A stretch of DNA of 64,000 nt from contig JARWKL010000016.1 in the NCBI GenBank assembly GCA_029961685.1, positions 22,993,157-23,057,156 of the forward strand. The letters are read 5' to 3'. The position numbers were made by a program, and so were the translations under genes. Shown in pieces: positions 44,668-55,678 of this stretch (its first letter is position 1; each line of letters starts with the position of its first letter). The DNA is from Aristolochia californica (Eukaryota; Streptophyta; Magnoliopsida; Piperales; Aristolochiaceae). Below the pieces are notes generated by a model, which saw only the letters and a program-made list of their open reading frames with translations, did not search any database and was not told where the DNA came from.

Positions 44668-46790
44668 CAAGATTTTTTTTTTTTTTTAAGAGAATGTGTA
44701 TATTGATAAATGAAGAAAAAAGAAGAAGTACAAACAAACCTAGGTCCGAGGGCCTACCTCCACAACAAGGCGTAGGAGTGAAATGCCCGTTTTGGCCTGG
44801 GTGTCTACCAAGTGATTAGCAGAGTGGGGAATGTGTTTCCAATTACAATTTAAATAAGAAAATAAATTACATATTTCCAAAAACATATCCCAGTGACGCC
44901 ACAGGGGCCTAATGGAATTCGCACACCAGTTGATGACCACCTTTGAGTCACCTTCAATGCAAAGAGGACCCAAGAGGTGACTTGAGAAGATTTTGATTCC
45001 GTATATCAGTCCCGAAAGTTCCGTTGTTGTAGAGTCAAAGTTGCCAAGGGGGCCTGCATAGGAGAAAAGGAGGTCGCCATTTGCATTGTGGATAACTCCA
45101 CTGAAACCTGCTGGACCCGGGTATCCGAGAGCACTACATCAAAATTAAGCTTAAAGTGGCCGAGTGGAGGCGGGGTCCAAATAGCCATGATCGAGGGGGC
45201 GAGAGGTGACTGAGAACTACCATCGATTATCTGCCAATTTCCCTGAAGTTGGTAACACTAAAGTTTTTGAATTTTTTTCTGTTAAGGAGCTAAATAGCTA
45301 CTTGGCCAAAGATTTGCTCTATCAGAACATCAATAGGGGAGGATTTGAATTTGAATTTCCTCCTGTTATGCTCTTTCCAAAGTGCCCAAATGATATGACC
45401 AATATAACATGATATAATCATTTCACCTGACTTTGGGACTCTGGACTTAATGAATGAGAGGATAGTATCTGGTAAATTTTCCGCAACACAATATTGGAAA
45501 CCATTATATTCCTAGATCTGCTAATCACTTAGCAGAGAATCAGGCTAAATTAGGAGTTTTCCTTCAACATCTTGTTATGGAGGAAGGCTTTGTAAAGTAC
45601 GGTATGTATTTGTACTTTTTTTTCTAGTAATACATTCACACCTTTCTCTCAAAAAAATAAAATAAAATAAAATAAAAAATAAAAAAATATTGGAAACCAA
45701 TTTTATTTAGAAGGGAGGTCTAGACCAAATGGGCAAACTGACATGAGAGGAGAATGTGGTTGGCAGTTTCTAGGACATCTACAGAAAGGGCAGAGCAGGT
45801 CCTAGATGTGAGTACCCCTTCGGATTAAGGAGTAAGAGGTTAGGATTTTATTCCTACATGCAGTCCAGATGAAAATTTTAGCACGTGGCGTGGTAAGGAG
45901 ATCCCAAGCATAGGCTGTAGGGTGCTTTGGGTGGGCCGTGGAAAAAGACCCTTTTGGACATGGAGTCTAGATTAAAGTGTCATCTGAGATATTGGGCTTT
46001 CTGACTGGGAGGCTATCAAGGAGCTCAGAGGCAAGAAGGGCTTCAGGATCAGAGAGACGCCTTCTAAGGTTTAAATTTCATTCCCCATTATCTAACCAGA
46101 TGTCAGAGATGAAGGCCTCAATGTTACCTGAAAGGCCAGAGATTGCTTCGAAGCTATTTTTGAGACAGGATTGACCAGTCCACCAATCATTCCAAAATTT
46201 TGTTGAGGCACCATTTCCAACGTAGCATTTTACTGCAATTTTGAATTCGAGAAGAAGTCTAACAATTTTTTTCCAAACAAGTGAGAGCGAATAGAATCGA
46301 CCCCCCTTAGTCCATTTAAGGAGGAGAGCAGAGTTTGTGGTGGTCGTATCCTGAATACCCAACCCGCCAGAGGACTTTGGTTTACACACCTCCTCCCATT
46401 TAATAAGATGATATTTCTTTTCTCCATTAGGCCCTCCCCAAAGGAATCTTCTCTTCAAAAGCTCAATTATGTTTCTGACTGAAGCGGGGCAGCGAAACAT
46501 GGATAAAAAGTAGTTGGGAATTTCGTGTAAACGGGATCTGATCAGAACTAATTTACCCGCTTTTGAGAGGTTTCCCTCTCGAGGAGGCCAAACGCTCAAT
46601 GACAGGGTGCCAAGAAGCCTTAGAATGGAGCCCCAAATAAGTTCTAGCAGACATTGCAATATTGCACCCCAGATAGCTAGCCATTGAACCGAGCAAACCT
46701 GGCTCGATGTTGTATCCCGAAATGGAGGATTTTCCCCAGCTGATTTTTTGCCCAGCAATTTTTTTAGTGGTCAGTTTAAGGATAGAGGCT
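44668..46790 (-). mobile_element. LINE-C in the copia leader
   Basis: Minus strand: poly(A) as a 16-nt T run (44671-44687), RNase H end (GPLCIEGDSKVVINWCANSI, HIPHSANHLVDTQAKTGISL), zf-RVT, and RT thumb (ASVRNIIELLKRRFLWGGPN, GGLGIQDTTTTNSALLLKW; 46758-46078). It is 5'-truncated in the RT; the right edge is approximate (46760-46800). It is itself split by a second LINE-C tail at 45504-45686. Confidence 0.83.
45491..45699 (+). mobile_element. LINE-C tail nested in LINE-C, 13-bp TSD
   Basis: ATATTGGAAACCA flanks it (45491-45503 and 45687-45699). The plus strand reads YIPRSANHLAENQAKLGVFL, then the 3' UTR with AGTAATACATTCACACCTTT and a mixed A/T-rich tail. Confidence 0.87.
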
Positions 46791-47540
46791 TGATTGCTCT
46801 TCTTGGAAAATACATATTGGATGAAGATTTGTTTGATTTTCTGCTATTTTTATGTGGATTTTCATGATCAAAGCATGATTGAATACGTTGAAGAATGCTT
46901 TTAAGTTTATGTTTGTAGGGCTTGCTTTCAAAAGAGCTCGGTGAAGGTTGCATTCCTGATTACTGAGAAGAAAAAAAAAATTGAAAGAGTTGCTGGTTCT
47001 TGCAACAAGTGGTTGGCCCTCCATTGGTTGTGTTACTCTCTTGGGAACCTTACCTATAAAAATTTGAGGAGAAAAAGGTAAGATTAAGTTGTGATTAAAT
47101 CACAAGGTTGGCACATTTTTATAGAAGGAAAGATTCCTTCTTCAAGAGCTTAGCGAGAGGAATCTTTTTTAAGAAAAAAAGTGTTGGATTTTACTTATTT
47201 AAAGGCTTTCTCTATTAGAATATTCTCTGGAATTTCTTTCCTAATCTATTTAAGGAAAGAAGGAAGCAAAGATTGCGATCCTTTATTAGCTAGGTGGCGT
47301 AAGTAACAAAGAAGGCCGGTTTCCTTCTTTAGAAGACACCGAGTTGTCCAAGATCTTTTTAAGGATTCTCTTGACTTTATAAGCCTTTCTTAGTTAAGGA
47401 AGACTTGGACTTAATATTATTGATTTGGATTAGCACATGGAGTAAAAAATTTCTTCAATACGTGCATGATTAGGCCTTGGTTTGGTTTCCTCTCCATTAT
47501 TGTTGAATGGTTGATATATTGCATTGGATATACACAAATA

Positions 47541-48420
47541 ATGGCTGAAGAATATGTGAATGTGGGTGGTAAAAGTGACCTACTTAAAATTACCACTATA
47601 CCCTTGAGAGGGTTATCAAATTACTTAAGTTGGGCCCAGTCGGTTAAGAGATTCCTCATCACTAGATATCTCTTAGGACATTTGACCAAACAAGCGCCAC
47701 TCATAGATGAGGAAGATAGTTCATATATTAAATAGCTCAAGAATGACACATAGGTTATTAGTTGGCTCATTAATAGCATGGAGGAACATGTGGCAAATAA
47801 TGTTATCCACCTTGAGACTGCAGAACAAGTATGGGACACGTGGTCCAAGTTGTACTCTAGCACTGAGAGTCTACAAAAATTATATGATGTGTTTCAGAAT
47901 ATGTTTGATACAAAACAAGGGGAAAACCTGCATGAGTACTTAACTAGGTTCAAAGGGCTGATTCAGGAGTGAAAAATTCATCAGCCCTACTCCACTGGTA
48001 TCTCGGTTCAAGAAAAGTAGCAGGAGGCCTTAGCAGCTGCTCTTTGTTTGGCCAACATCTAGTCATATCTAAAAGTGGCCAAATCACAACTTCTTAGCTC
48101 CTCAGCACTTCCATCTTTTGATGACATAAGTGTTACACTTCTTCGGATACCAGACCCCCCTTCCACTCCTTAGACTGAGGTATCATCCGTAATGTACTCA
48201 GGTAACAGGGGTACAAATTCTACCAACAGAGGGCAAGGTAGAAATTATAGAGGAGGTAGAACTAGTTTTGGTCCTTTGAGGATTGATAACCGGGTGTGCA
48301 CTCCGTGTGGTGGATTGAATCATCTAGTAGACACTTATTGGAAACTTCGGGGCAAGCCAAACTGGGTTACAGCTAATCAGGCCTCAGTTAATAACACTGA
48401 AAAGAAAGAAGATTAAACAA
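47541..48420 (+). pseudogene. copia gag, broken
   Basis: Short frames read ISWLINSMEEHVANNVIH, QVWDTWSKLYSSTESLQKLY and GENLHEYLTRFKGLIQE, typical of the copia gag (UBN2-like) domain. Then comes GRNYRGGRTSFGPLR and a zinc knuckle CTPCGGLNHLVDTYW, in which the last cysteine of CX2CX4HX4C is a tyrosine. Stops separate the frames. Confidence 0.8.
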
Positions 48421-48570
48421 AGTTGCAAAAAGGCAAGAAGACTATCTCAAATGATGATTTTCAATTATTACATAAGATGAAGACTTTAATGGTATCCACT
48501 TCTACATCCCCTACTACTGTTGTTGCCACCACTGCATCAAGTATGATCTTTGCAACTTCTTCCTCTTCCT

Positions 48571-51500
48571 CTTAGATCATTGACTCAGGAGCCTCCGAGC
48601 ATCTCATAGGTAATAAGAGTTTTTTATATTCTATGTTCCCATGTTTACCAAAAAAAATTGTTACCATAGCAGAAGGATCTAAAACCAAAAATCTTGGGAA
48701 GGGATCCTCCTCTATTACACCTACACTTCCGCTTATTGATGTCTTGTTTGTTCCCCAGTTCCTGTTAAATTTGTTGTTTGTTAGTCAATTAACAAAAAAA
48801 AAAAATTGTTCTACCACTTTATCACCTTCTTCTTGTGTTTTCTAAGATCTAACAACGAAGCAAGTGAGTGGTGGAGACTATGAACAGGGGGGCCTCTATT
48901 ACTTGGACTTGCCTCTAGTGAGTGTAGTCTCCACTTCTCAGACCAAGGCAAAATTATGATACAACAGATTCAGACATCCCTCAGCAACATCACTTCAACA
49001 CTCATTTCCTTTTTTGAAATTTGTCTAGTCTAAATTGTGAAGTATGTCAGTTAAGGAAACACCAGAGGACTACATATTCTCCTCGAGCTGAACTTAAAAG
49101 TGTTGCTCCCTTTTCATTGATTTATTCAAATATATGGGGACCTTTGATTATCTAGAATGTCTCACAAGCTATGTATTTTGTTACATTTGTTTATGATTTT
49201 ACTCGAGTTACATATAGTTGTTTTTATACAAAGATAGGTCTGAAATCCTTTCTATTTTTAAATCATTCAATGTCATGGTGTCCACTCAATTCAGTAAAAA
49301 AATAAAAATACTTCAGTCTAATAGTGGCAAAGAATACCTATCAGAAGAGTTTAAATCCTTTTGTAAGGATAATGGCATTATCCATCAGACATCACGTGCT
49401 TACACTCCTCAAAAAAATGGTTTAACCGACAGAAAAAATCGACATCTTCTCTTGAGGTAGTCTGTGGCCTACTCTACTCCATGAATGTGTCGTATTTTTA
49501 CTAGCCTCATGCGATTCTTACAACCTTTTTCCTAATTAATAGGCTACCATCTTTGGTACTTGGTCATATGTCATCATATTCCTTATTATTTCCAGATGGG
49601 GACCCTTTCTCCCTTCCTTTGAAGGTCTTCGGTTGCATATATTTCGTTCATGTCACATCCCTACAAAAAAGTAAGTTGGACCCGAAGGCTATTAAATGTA
49701 TCTTTTGGGGTTACTCTCGCACTCAAAAAGGATATTTTGTTATAATTTTTCTCTTCAAAAGTTAATTGTTTCTAGGGATGTCACATTTTTTTAAGATACA
49801 TCCTTTTATTCTTCAAAGGATGCTCCTCTAGGTCTTTCATCTGTTTTGACGACTCTGAAGCCTGTTGTGCCCCTTGATGCGGATCTCTCTACTCAACCTC
49901 CTAAAGCATTGACCAATACCTCATCTGTGGAGTTTATGGATCCTTCCGAGGTAAGTCCATCTTCCCCTATTGTATTTGGTCCACAATTTGATATTTGACC
50001 CATAACTGAAGCATCGACTGATACCTCACCTGTGGAGTTTACGGATCCTTCTGAGGTAAGTCTATCTTCCCCTATTGCATTTGGTCCACAATTAGATACT
50101 TGACCCATAACTCTTTGAAAGGAACCTAATACTTGTATTAGGCCCTCTACTTCTCATCCAATGTCCAATTTTGTTTCTCACCATCGTTTGTCTTCTTCTT
50201 GCAGTCAATTTCTTGCATCTATCTCTTTTGATTTTGTCCACAGTCGTATTAGGAGGCTCTGAGGCATCTAGGATGGAAGGTGGCAATGGAAGAGGAAATG
50301 AATGCATTATATAAAACTCAGACTTGGGACTTGGTTCCACTTCCTCCCGGCAAAAAAGTCGGGGACTGTAAATCGGTTTTTACTATCAAACACAATCCAG
50401 ATGTTTTTGTCGCTCGCGTCAAGGCCCGTTTAGTTGCCAAGGGGTATACCTAGTGCTATGGAGTAGATTATGAGGAAACTTTCTCCTCGGTGGCAAAGTT
50501 AAATTCGGTAAGAATCTTATTATCACTCGTTGCTAATTCCTCTTGGGCGGTATATCAATTGGATGTGAAGAATGTATTTTTGAATAGTGATAATAAGGAA
50601 GAAATCTATATGCAACAACCACCTGGCTTCGTGGTTGAGGGGGAGTTGGTATGTAGATTGAGAAAAAAATTATATGGCTTAAAACAGTCTCCTCGGGCTT
50701 GGTTTAACAAATTTAGCCAAGCAATGTTGCTATTTGGATTCAACCAGTGCTCAATAGATCATTTTGTCTTTTTCCAGAATACCTTAAAAGGGAAGTGTAT
50801 TACTGGCGGTTTATGTGGATGAGATTGTCTTACCTAGCAGTGATGCAAACAGTATAAAAGAAGTCAAAGAGAAGATATGCAAAAAATTCAAAAAGAAAGA
50901 TCTTGTACTTCTGAAATATTTCTTGGGTATAAAGGTCTTCCAGTCAAAGCATGGGATCGTCTTATCTTAGAGAAAGTATATTCTTGATCTACTTAAGGAC
51001 ACAGGGATGATGGGCTGTCGACCAACGAACACTCCTATAGATGAGAACACAAAGCTACGTGCAAGCTCTGGTGAAGATGTTGATACAGGTAAATATCAAA
51101 GACTTGTGGAAAGCTTATTTGCCTCATAGTGACCAGACCGAATATATCATATGCGATAAGTGTGGTTAGTCAGTATCTGCATAAACCACAACTCACCCAT
51201 TGGCAAGCTCTGGAGAGGATCGTAACGTATTTAAAAGGAGTTCCGGGGAAGGGACTTCTCTATAAAAATCATGGTCACTTCAACACGAAAGAATTTACAG
51301 ATGCAAATTGGGTTGGATCACCTGATGACAGGAAGTTCACTTCTGGGTATTGTGCTTTAATTGAAGGTAACCTGGATACATGGAGAAGTAAAAAGCAGAA
51401 TATTGTTGTGAGATCCAATGTAAAAGCAAAATACAAAGTTATGACCCATGTAGTCAGTGAGCTTCTATGGATCAGATCCCTTCTTACTAAATTAGAGTTC

Positions 51501-51700
51501 GACAAAGAAGCCCCTATAGAATTATATTGTGAAAACCAGGTAGTCGTTCATATTGCTTCAAATCCGGTCTTCCACGAGAGAACAAAACAAATTGAGGTAG
51601 ATTGCCACTTTATACAGGAGAAATTTTTAAGTCGGTATTTTATCTCTCAGACATGTTTCTTCTCAAGGATAGGTGGCAGACATACTTACAAAAGATCTAG
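48571..51700 (+). pseudogene. copia pol (protease, integrase, RT, RNase H), broken
   Basis: The protease motif IDSGASEHLIG is intact (about 48580). Integrase: SNSGKEYLSEEFKSFCKDNG, AYTPQKNGLTDRKNRH (49300-49445), FWGYSRTQKGY (49720). RT: WDLVPLPPGKKVGDCKSVF, QLDVKNVFLN, PPGFVVEGELVCRLRKKLYG (50550-50690). The catalytic box reads YVDEIVL across a frameshift at about 50815, with the second aspartate changed to glutamate. RNase H: FTDANWVGSPDDRKFTSGYC, YCENQVVVHIASNP, FHERTKQIEVDCHFIQEK. An in-frame tandem duplication lies between integrase and RT (49904-50113). Confidence 0.87.
49904..50113 (+). repeat. in-frame 105-bp tandem duplication in copia pol
   Basis: Units 49904-50008 and 50009-50113 have period 105 (35 codons) and are about 90% identical by eye. 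Each encodes SVEFMDPSEVSPSSPI or a close variant, a serine/proline-rich linker. Confidence 0.88.
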
Positions 51701-51749
51701 ACCACTATATGCGGCAAGCTGGGTATCTACGATCCAGCTTGAGGGGGTG

Positions 51750-52087
51750 TGTTGGAAGATACAACTTATGTGTAGTAGCAATGATGTACATTATCTTTTA
51801 TTTTTTACCCTTTTTCCTCCCTTCTTAGGGTAAAGAGTATAGATGTAATTTTATTTTATTTTATTTTTATTTTTTTAATTCAATTGTTAAAAATACATGT
51901 GAGGGGGAGGATTAGAGACTTGACTCAAGCCCTAATCCTTCTTTCCCCTCTTCTCAAACACTCTAGCTATCCATCTCTCTCTCAGACACTTTCTTTCTTC
52001 TTCCTTGTTTTCTTTCTTCCCTTCGACCTCTTATCATCCCTTGACTTATTACTTCACGTCCTTCATCATGGGATCTTAAATCCAACA
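51750..52087 (+). repeat. copia 3' LTR
   Basis: TGTTGGAAGATACAACTTATG to AAATCCAACA, 338 bp. Compared with the 5' LTR it has gained an (ATTTT)n stretch at about 51850-51880 and lost part of the (CT)n run. No shared target duplication was found at the two outer edges. Confidence 0.87.
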
Positions 52088-52103
52088 AATACCAAGCAAA
52101 CAA

Positions 52104-52267
52104 TGAATAAGAAATGTTTTGCAAAGCACCAGCAACCAACTTGAAAGCAAGCATTTCTTCATCAAAACTAGTAGTGAGTCCACAACGCACTACTCGTGGA
52201 GATGAGATCCTATACTCATGCAATGAGAGAATTTTGTGACAAGTTCTCTCGTCATATGCCTCTGTCC
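52104..52267 (-). CDS. candidate exon of an unrecognised upstream gene
   Basis: Minus strand: a T16 tract and CTGTTAAG| as acceptor, 54 open codons, then TTGCTTG|GTATTT as donor. The frame reads KIGTEAYDERTCHKILSLHE, YRISSPRVVRCGLTTSFDEE, then MLAFKLVAGALQNISYSLFA. It looks like ordinary protein, unlike the transposon debris around it, but I do not recognise it. The copia 3' LTR begins 16 bp away, inside what would be the downstream intron. Joining to 43856-43771 keeps frame and gives a 25-codon end with a repeated EVDFSKK motif before TAA; this is inference. The T16 tract could alternatively be a LINE tail in reverse. Confidence 0.35.
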
Positions 52268-52439
52268 CAATTTTCACTTAACAGAAAAAAAAAAAAAAAC
52301 AGACGTAAAAAGGGTGTAAAGCAAAAGACCAAACACCCTCCTTTTTGTTCCATTTTGTCTTAGGCTGATCACTCTACCATGAAGTCTATGCTCCTACTTA
52401 TGCTACAAAGCACAAAACCTAAGGAAAAAAAAAGGAGTC

Positions 52440-52921
52440 AAATCTTTTTTTTACATAAATGAGCTGAGCTAGGGGGTTGTGCATGACCCCTCTATTTATT
52501 TAGGTTTAAGTCAGAAGTTACAGAAATGACAAAATGCCCCTCTTATATAGAAAATATTTATCCTTTATAACTCCCATTCTATAGAGAGAAAGAGAGAAAA
52601 TCAGCTCAGGGGTATTTTGGTCATTTTTCATAATCAGATATTTTATATTATGGCCCCATCTTGTTCAGCATGTTTGATTTAGTCTATATATAAATTTTTA
52701 TATTCATAGGAAGAGTAGAATGGGAGTTATAAGGGAATAAGTGTTTTCAATGTAAAAGGGCATTGTTGTTATTTATGTAAATCATGACTTAAACCTAAAT
52801 AACTAACGTTAGGGGTCGTGCACAACCCCCAATGCAGCTCACTCAGAGATTTTGCATATTTTCTCTCTTCTTTCTCTCTCTCTTCCTCTTCTCTCTCTCT
52901 AGATTTTTCACACTTTTTACA
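52440..52921. repeat. two head-to-head LTR remnants forming an inverted repeat
   Basis: 52597-52912 (plus) is an LTR of the same family as 10260-10577 (AAATCAGCTCAGGGG to TTTTTCACA). 52445-52580 is an inverted partial copy. The arms, for example GGGGTTGTGCATGACCCC against GGGGTCGTGCACAACCCC, extend for about 120 bp with a ~130-bp loop. Confidence 0.7.
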
Positions 52922-52924
52922 GGC

Positions 52925-54300
52925 CAAGAGGTGAAAAACAATAGCTAACACAGAAGGTGAGGGCAGAACAATGAGAGATTGCTGAGCCATCCCCCTCATT
53001 AGCAAGCTTATCAGCTAAGCCGTTAGCACTTCTATTTACATGTGACCACTTACAAACTATGTCAGAAGCAAGACTTCAAATCTCAAGGAAAACTGTGAGA
53101 TATCTCCATGGAGGTTTTCGGTCTTTCTGGCACCAACTTATAACTGCTTCAAAGTCCCCCTCAACCTTCAGAGGGGTAGAGAACCACTGATTGTACAGCC
53201 TAAGACCATGCAGAATCGCATTAATTTCTGCAGAAATGTAGTCAGCCTAACCCTATGGACCAAAAAAGAGAGAATCATAGCACCATCCTGATGCTAGAAC
53301 ACACCACCATATCCAGCTGGCTCTGGATTGCCTTTAGAGCACCCATCAAAAATCATATTGATGTTGCCAGCTGCAGGCAGGCTGCAAATATGGAGGTTGG
53401 CAGAGCTTGTTCCAAATATATTAGCCACTAGATGTCAGTTCATGCGTATGAGATCACAAAGGGGCTACTTCAAATGCAGGCTTGGCGGTAACCCATGAAA
53501 GAATCTTCTGCATGACAATCGACTATAAGCTGTTGCACAAGGGATACTTTACCCCTGATATACCTTCAATGCCTCTCATTCCAAACCACCCAGGGGATAT
53601 AGGCTAGGCAAGCTTTCCGAAGGATTATGGAGAGAAGGGAAAGTCAGAAAGGGTGGGATTGCTGGATCAGCATCTCAAAAGAACACGGTTGGCCATCCTG
53701 GAGGTTAAATAGACCAAGAAAATTACTCCAAAAGACATGGTGGTGGACACAGGGAGCCAATCTTAAGCTGCCCTGGTTATGATCCAATACACAACTGATC
53801 TGGGTTTCTCACAACTAAGTAGACAGTGTTTTTCATGAGTAGTGGTAGTAGCATTGTGCTTTGCTAGTTTATCATTACTAAAATTGAAACTTGAGGCTTT
53901 AATGAAGAAGACACGATTTAGTAATGTTTGTTAATAGATCCAGGCAGAGGTTTTAATATAGATCAAATAACATTGAGTCTGGGGCATAGGAGTAAATATT
54001 TGATTTAATTGGGCAAAAACTTTTTATGTTGCCAGAATTGACCTCTAACAGAATTCCAAAGCCAGACTCTTGACAGCACTTGGGAATCACCGTGTATAGT
54101 GGGACTGATAAACAGAGTAAACAATCACAACGATCAAAACCACCGATGAAGGGGATCTTAATAGTTGCAGACTGGTTGGGTGCCCACGATATGCGTCCCT
54201 GTTTTTGGTCCCTAATCCGGAGTAGAGACTCAAGGATAGAGTGAGCTTAAGATAGAATGAAGCAGCGACCAGGAGTTTGGTGTTTTGCTTGTTCCTCATG
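52925..54300 (-). mobile_element. divergent LINE, zf-RVT to RNase H
   Basis: Minus-strand RNase H: ISAEINAILHGLRLYNQWF, PLKVEGDFEAVISWCQKDRK, CKWSHVNRSANGLADKLANE (53250-52990). Upstream are traces of WERHWRYIRG-type and zf-RVT sequence to about 54200. It belongs to a family other than A, B or C and has many stops. Confidence 0.65.
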
Positions 54301-55094
54301 CAGCAAATGTCAATACTCCTTTTCCTTTATACCCTTATTCTTTCTCATTCTTTCTCATTCTTTCTATCAATCTAAAACTAGAACACGTGTAACTAATAAC
54401 GGAGGGAGCGCGACGATAGAAAATTCTCTCGTCGCACAAGTAGATCAAACCTTCTACTCATGAACATCACAAAACCAGCAAATGTCTCCGTCTTTTCCGG
54501 AAACAATGCGAAAATGCCCATCAGACTTTACCATGTTCCACTGATAGTCTGGTTCAAATACCAATAATGAAGAAGGTAAAGCTCAAGGATCAAACTGGCA
54601 TGAATTATTTGAAAAACAAAACTACAACAAATCGTGAGCAAAAAATAGCTTAAAATGCTATAATGAAGGAAAGAGGCTCACTGATATGACAAATATTTAT
54701 ACGAGAAGAAACAAATCGAACCTGGTCGGGTTCAATTTCCCTAACAGATCTGCAGAGCAGTGACTGACGACTGGAAACTCAAAAGCCTTCAGACGATAAA
54801 CACCAAACAATTTTTAGCGTAGAAAGCGTAAAGAGTCTAAAGACTAATAAAACTGTCACGAAGCTCAATCCTCTCCGTATCTTTTTAGTTGTCAGTAATG
54901 CCCTTACACACTCCAAGAATGACACTTCGCATGGAAGGGGTCATTGCGCGAATCAAGATGAAGAACTGACTTAAAAAGTATGAAGGAGCCGAAGCGTGAA
55001 CCACGACGCAGGCTCTAAACAGCGCTTAAATGAAACAACCAGGCTTCCGCGTCAACGTGAAAACGAAAGATGCAAGATCATCCCATAGTCACAC
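54301..55094. other. unassigned region
   Basis: No open frame of note. A minus-strand stretch at about 54590-54460 reads EPDYQWNMVKSDGHFRIVSG, then KDGDICWFCDVHE and a stop; it could be another LINE scrap or an exon end. I see no other signal. Confidence 0.35.
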
Positions 55095-55610
55095 GAGCAT
55101 TTAAACGGTAGAATGAAAACCCCTGAGAAGGAATTTTTTGCGTTTGTCTATGCATATCAACATTGCAGACCTTAAAAAACCAAGTAAAAAATACATCATA
55201 ATTCCTTGAAGTTCCTATTACAACAGAAAATTACCACCTCGATACAATAAAGAAGGTTTGGTAGAATGAAAACATGATTCATCCCCGAAAATGACTTTGC
55301 CCTTGTCACAAACAGTTCAATATTGGAGGCCTCATCTCATCCACTAAAAGTTTCCAAGTTATGATAGATCACAGCTCCTTGAAGTTATTGCTAAACACAA
55401 AATCGCCACCTGATGTAATAAAGATGGTTTAGTAGAATGAAAACATGACTCACTTGGAAAAGGAAATATTTGCCCTCTATCCAAATAGTTCAACATTGGA
55501 GGTCTTATCTCATCGGCTGTAAATTCCAAGTAAAGATAGATGACAACTATTTGAAGTCCCTCTTGCAACAATGATTCACTTCCTCACTGCAATAAAGATG
55601 GTTTGTCAAG
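55095..55610. repeat. tandem repeat, period ~172 bp, about three diverged units
   Basis: AATAAAGAWGGTTTRGTAGAATG starts at 55246 and 55417 and, shortened, at 55591 (steps 171 and 174). An earlier partial unit has GTAGAATGAAAAC at 55108. Shared inner marks are AAACATGA(T/C)TCA, AGTTCAA(T/C)ATTGGAGG and CTCATC. Confidence 0.75.
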
Positions 55611-55678
55611 CTCAAGGGATAACATATTGTTGTATTAGAAGAGCAAGGATAAAATAATAGTCAATGTCCTTTCAAAGA

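Larger units (their letters stand above)
44410..51749 (+). mobile_element. interior of a near-complete, dead Ty1/copia element
   Basis: Order: primer site, leader (interrupted by LINE-C at about 44668-46790), gag (from about 47541), protease, integrase, RT, RNase H, purine tract CTTGAGGGGGTG (51738-51749), 3' LTR. This is the standard copia order, with integrase before RT. Stops occur in every domain. The element lies upstream of the channel gene, in the opposite orientation. Confidence 0.88.

Noticed and set aside
49893..50340. Minus-strand frames with repeated GQVSNCGPN sequence
   Set aside because: They are the antisense of the duplicated copia linker.
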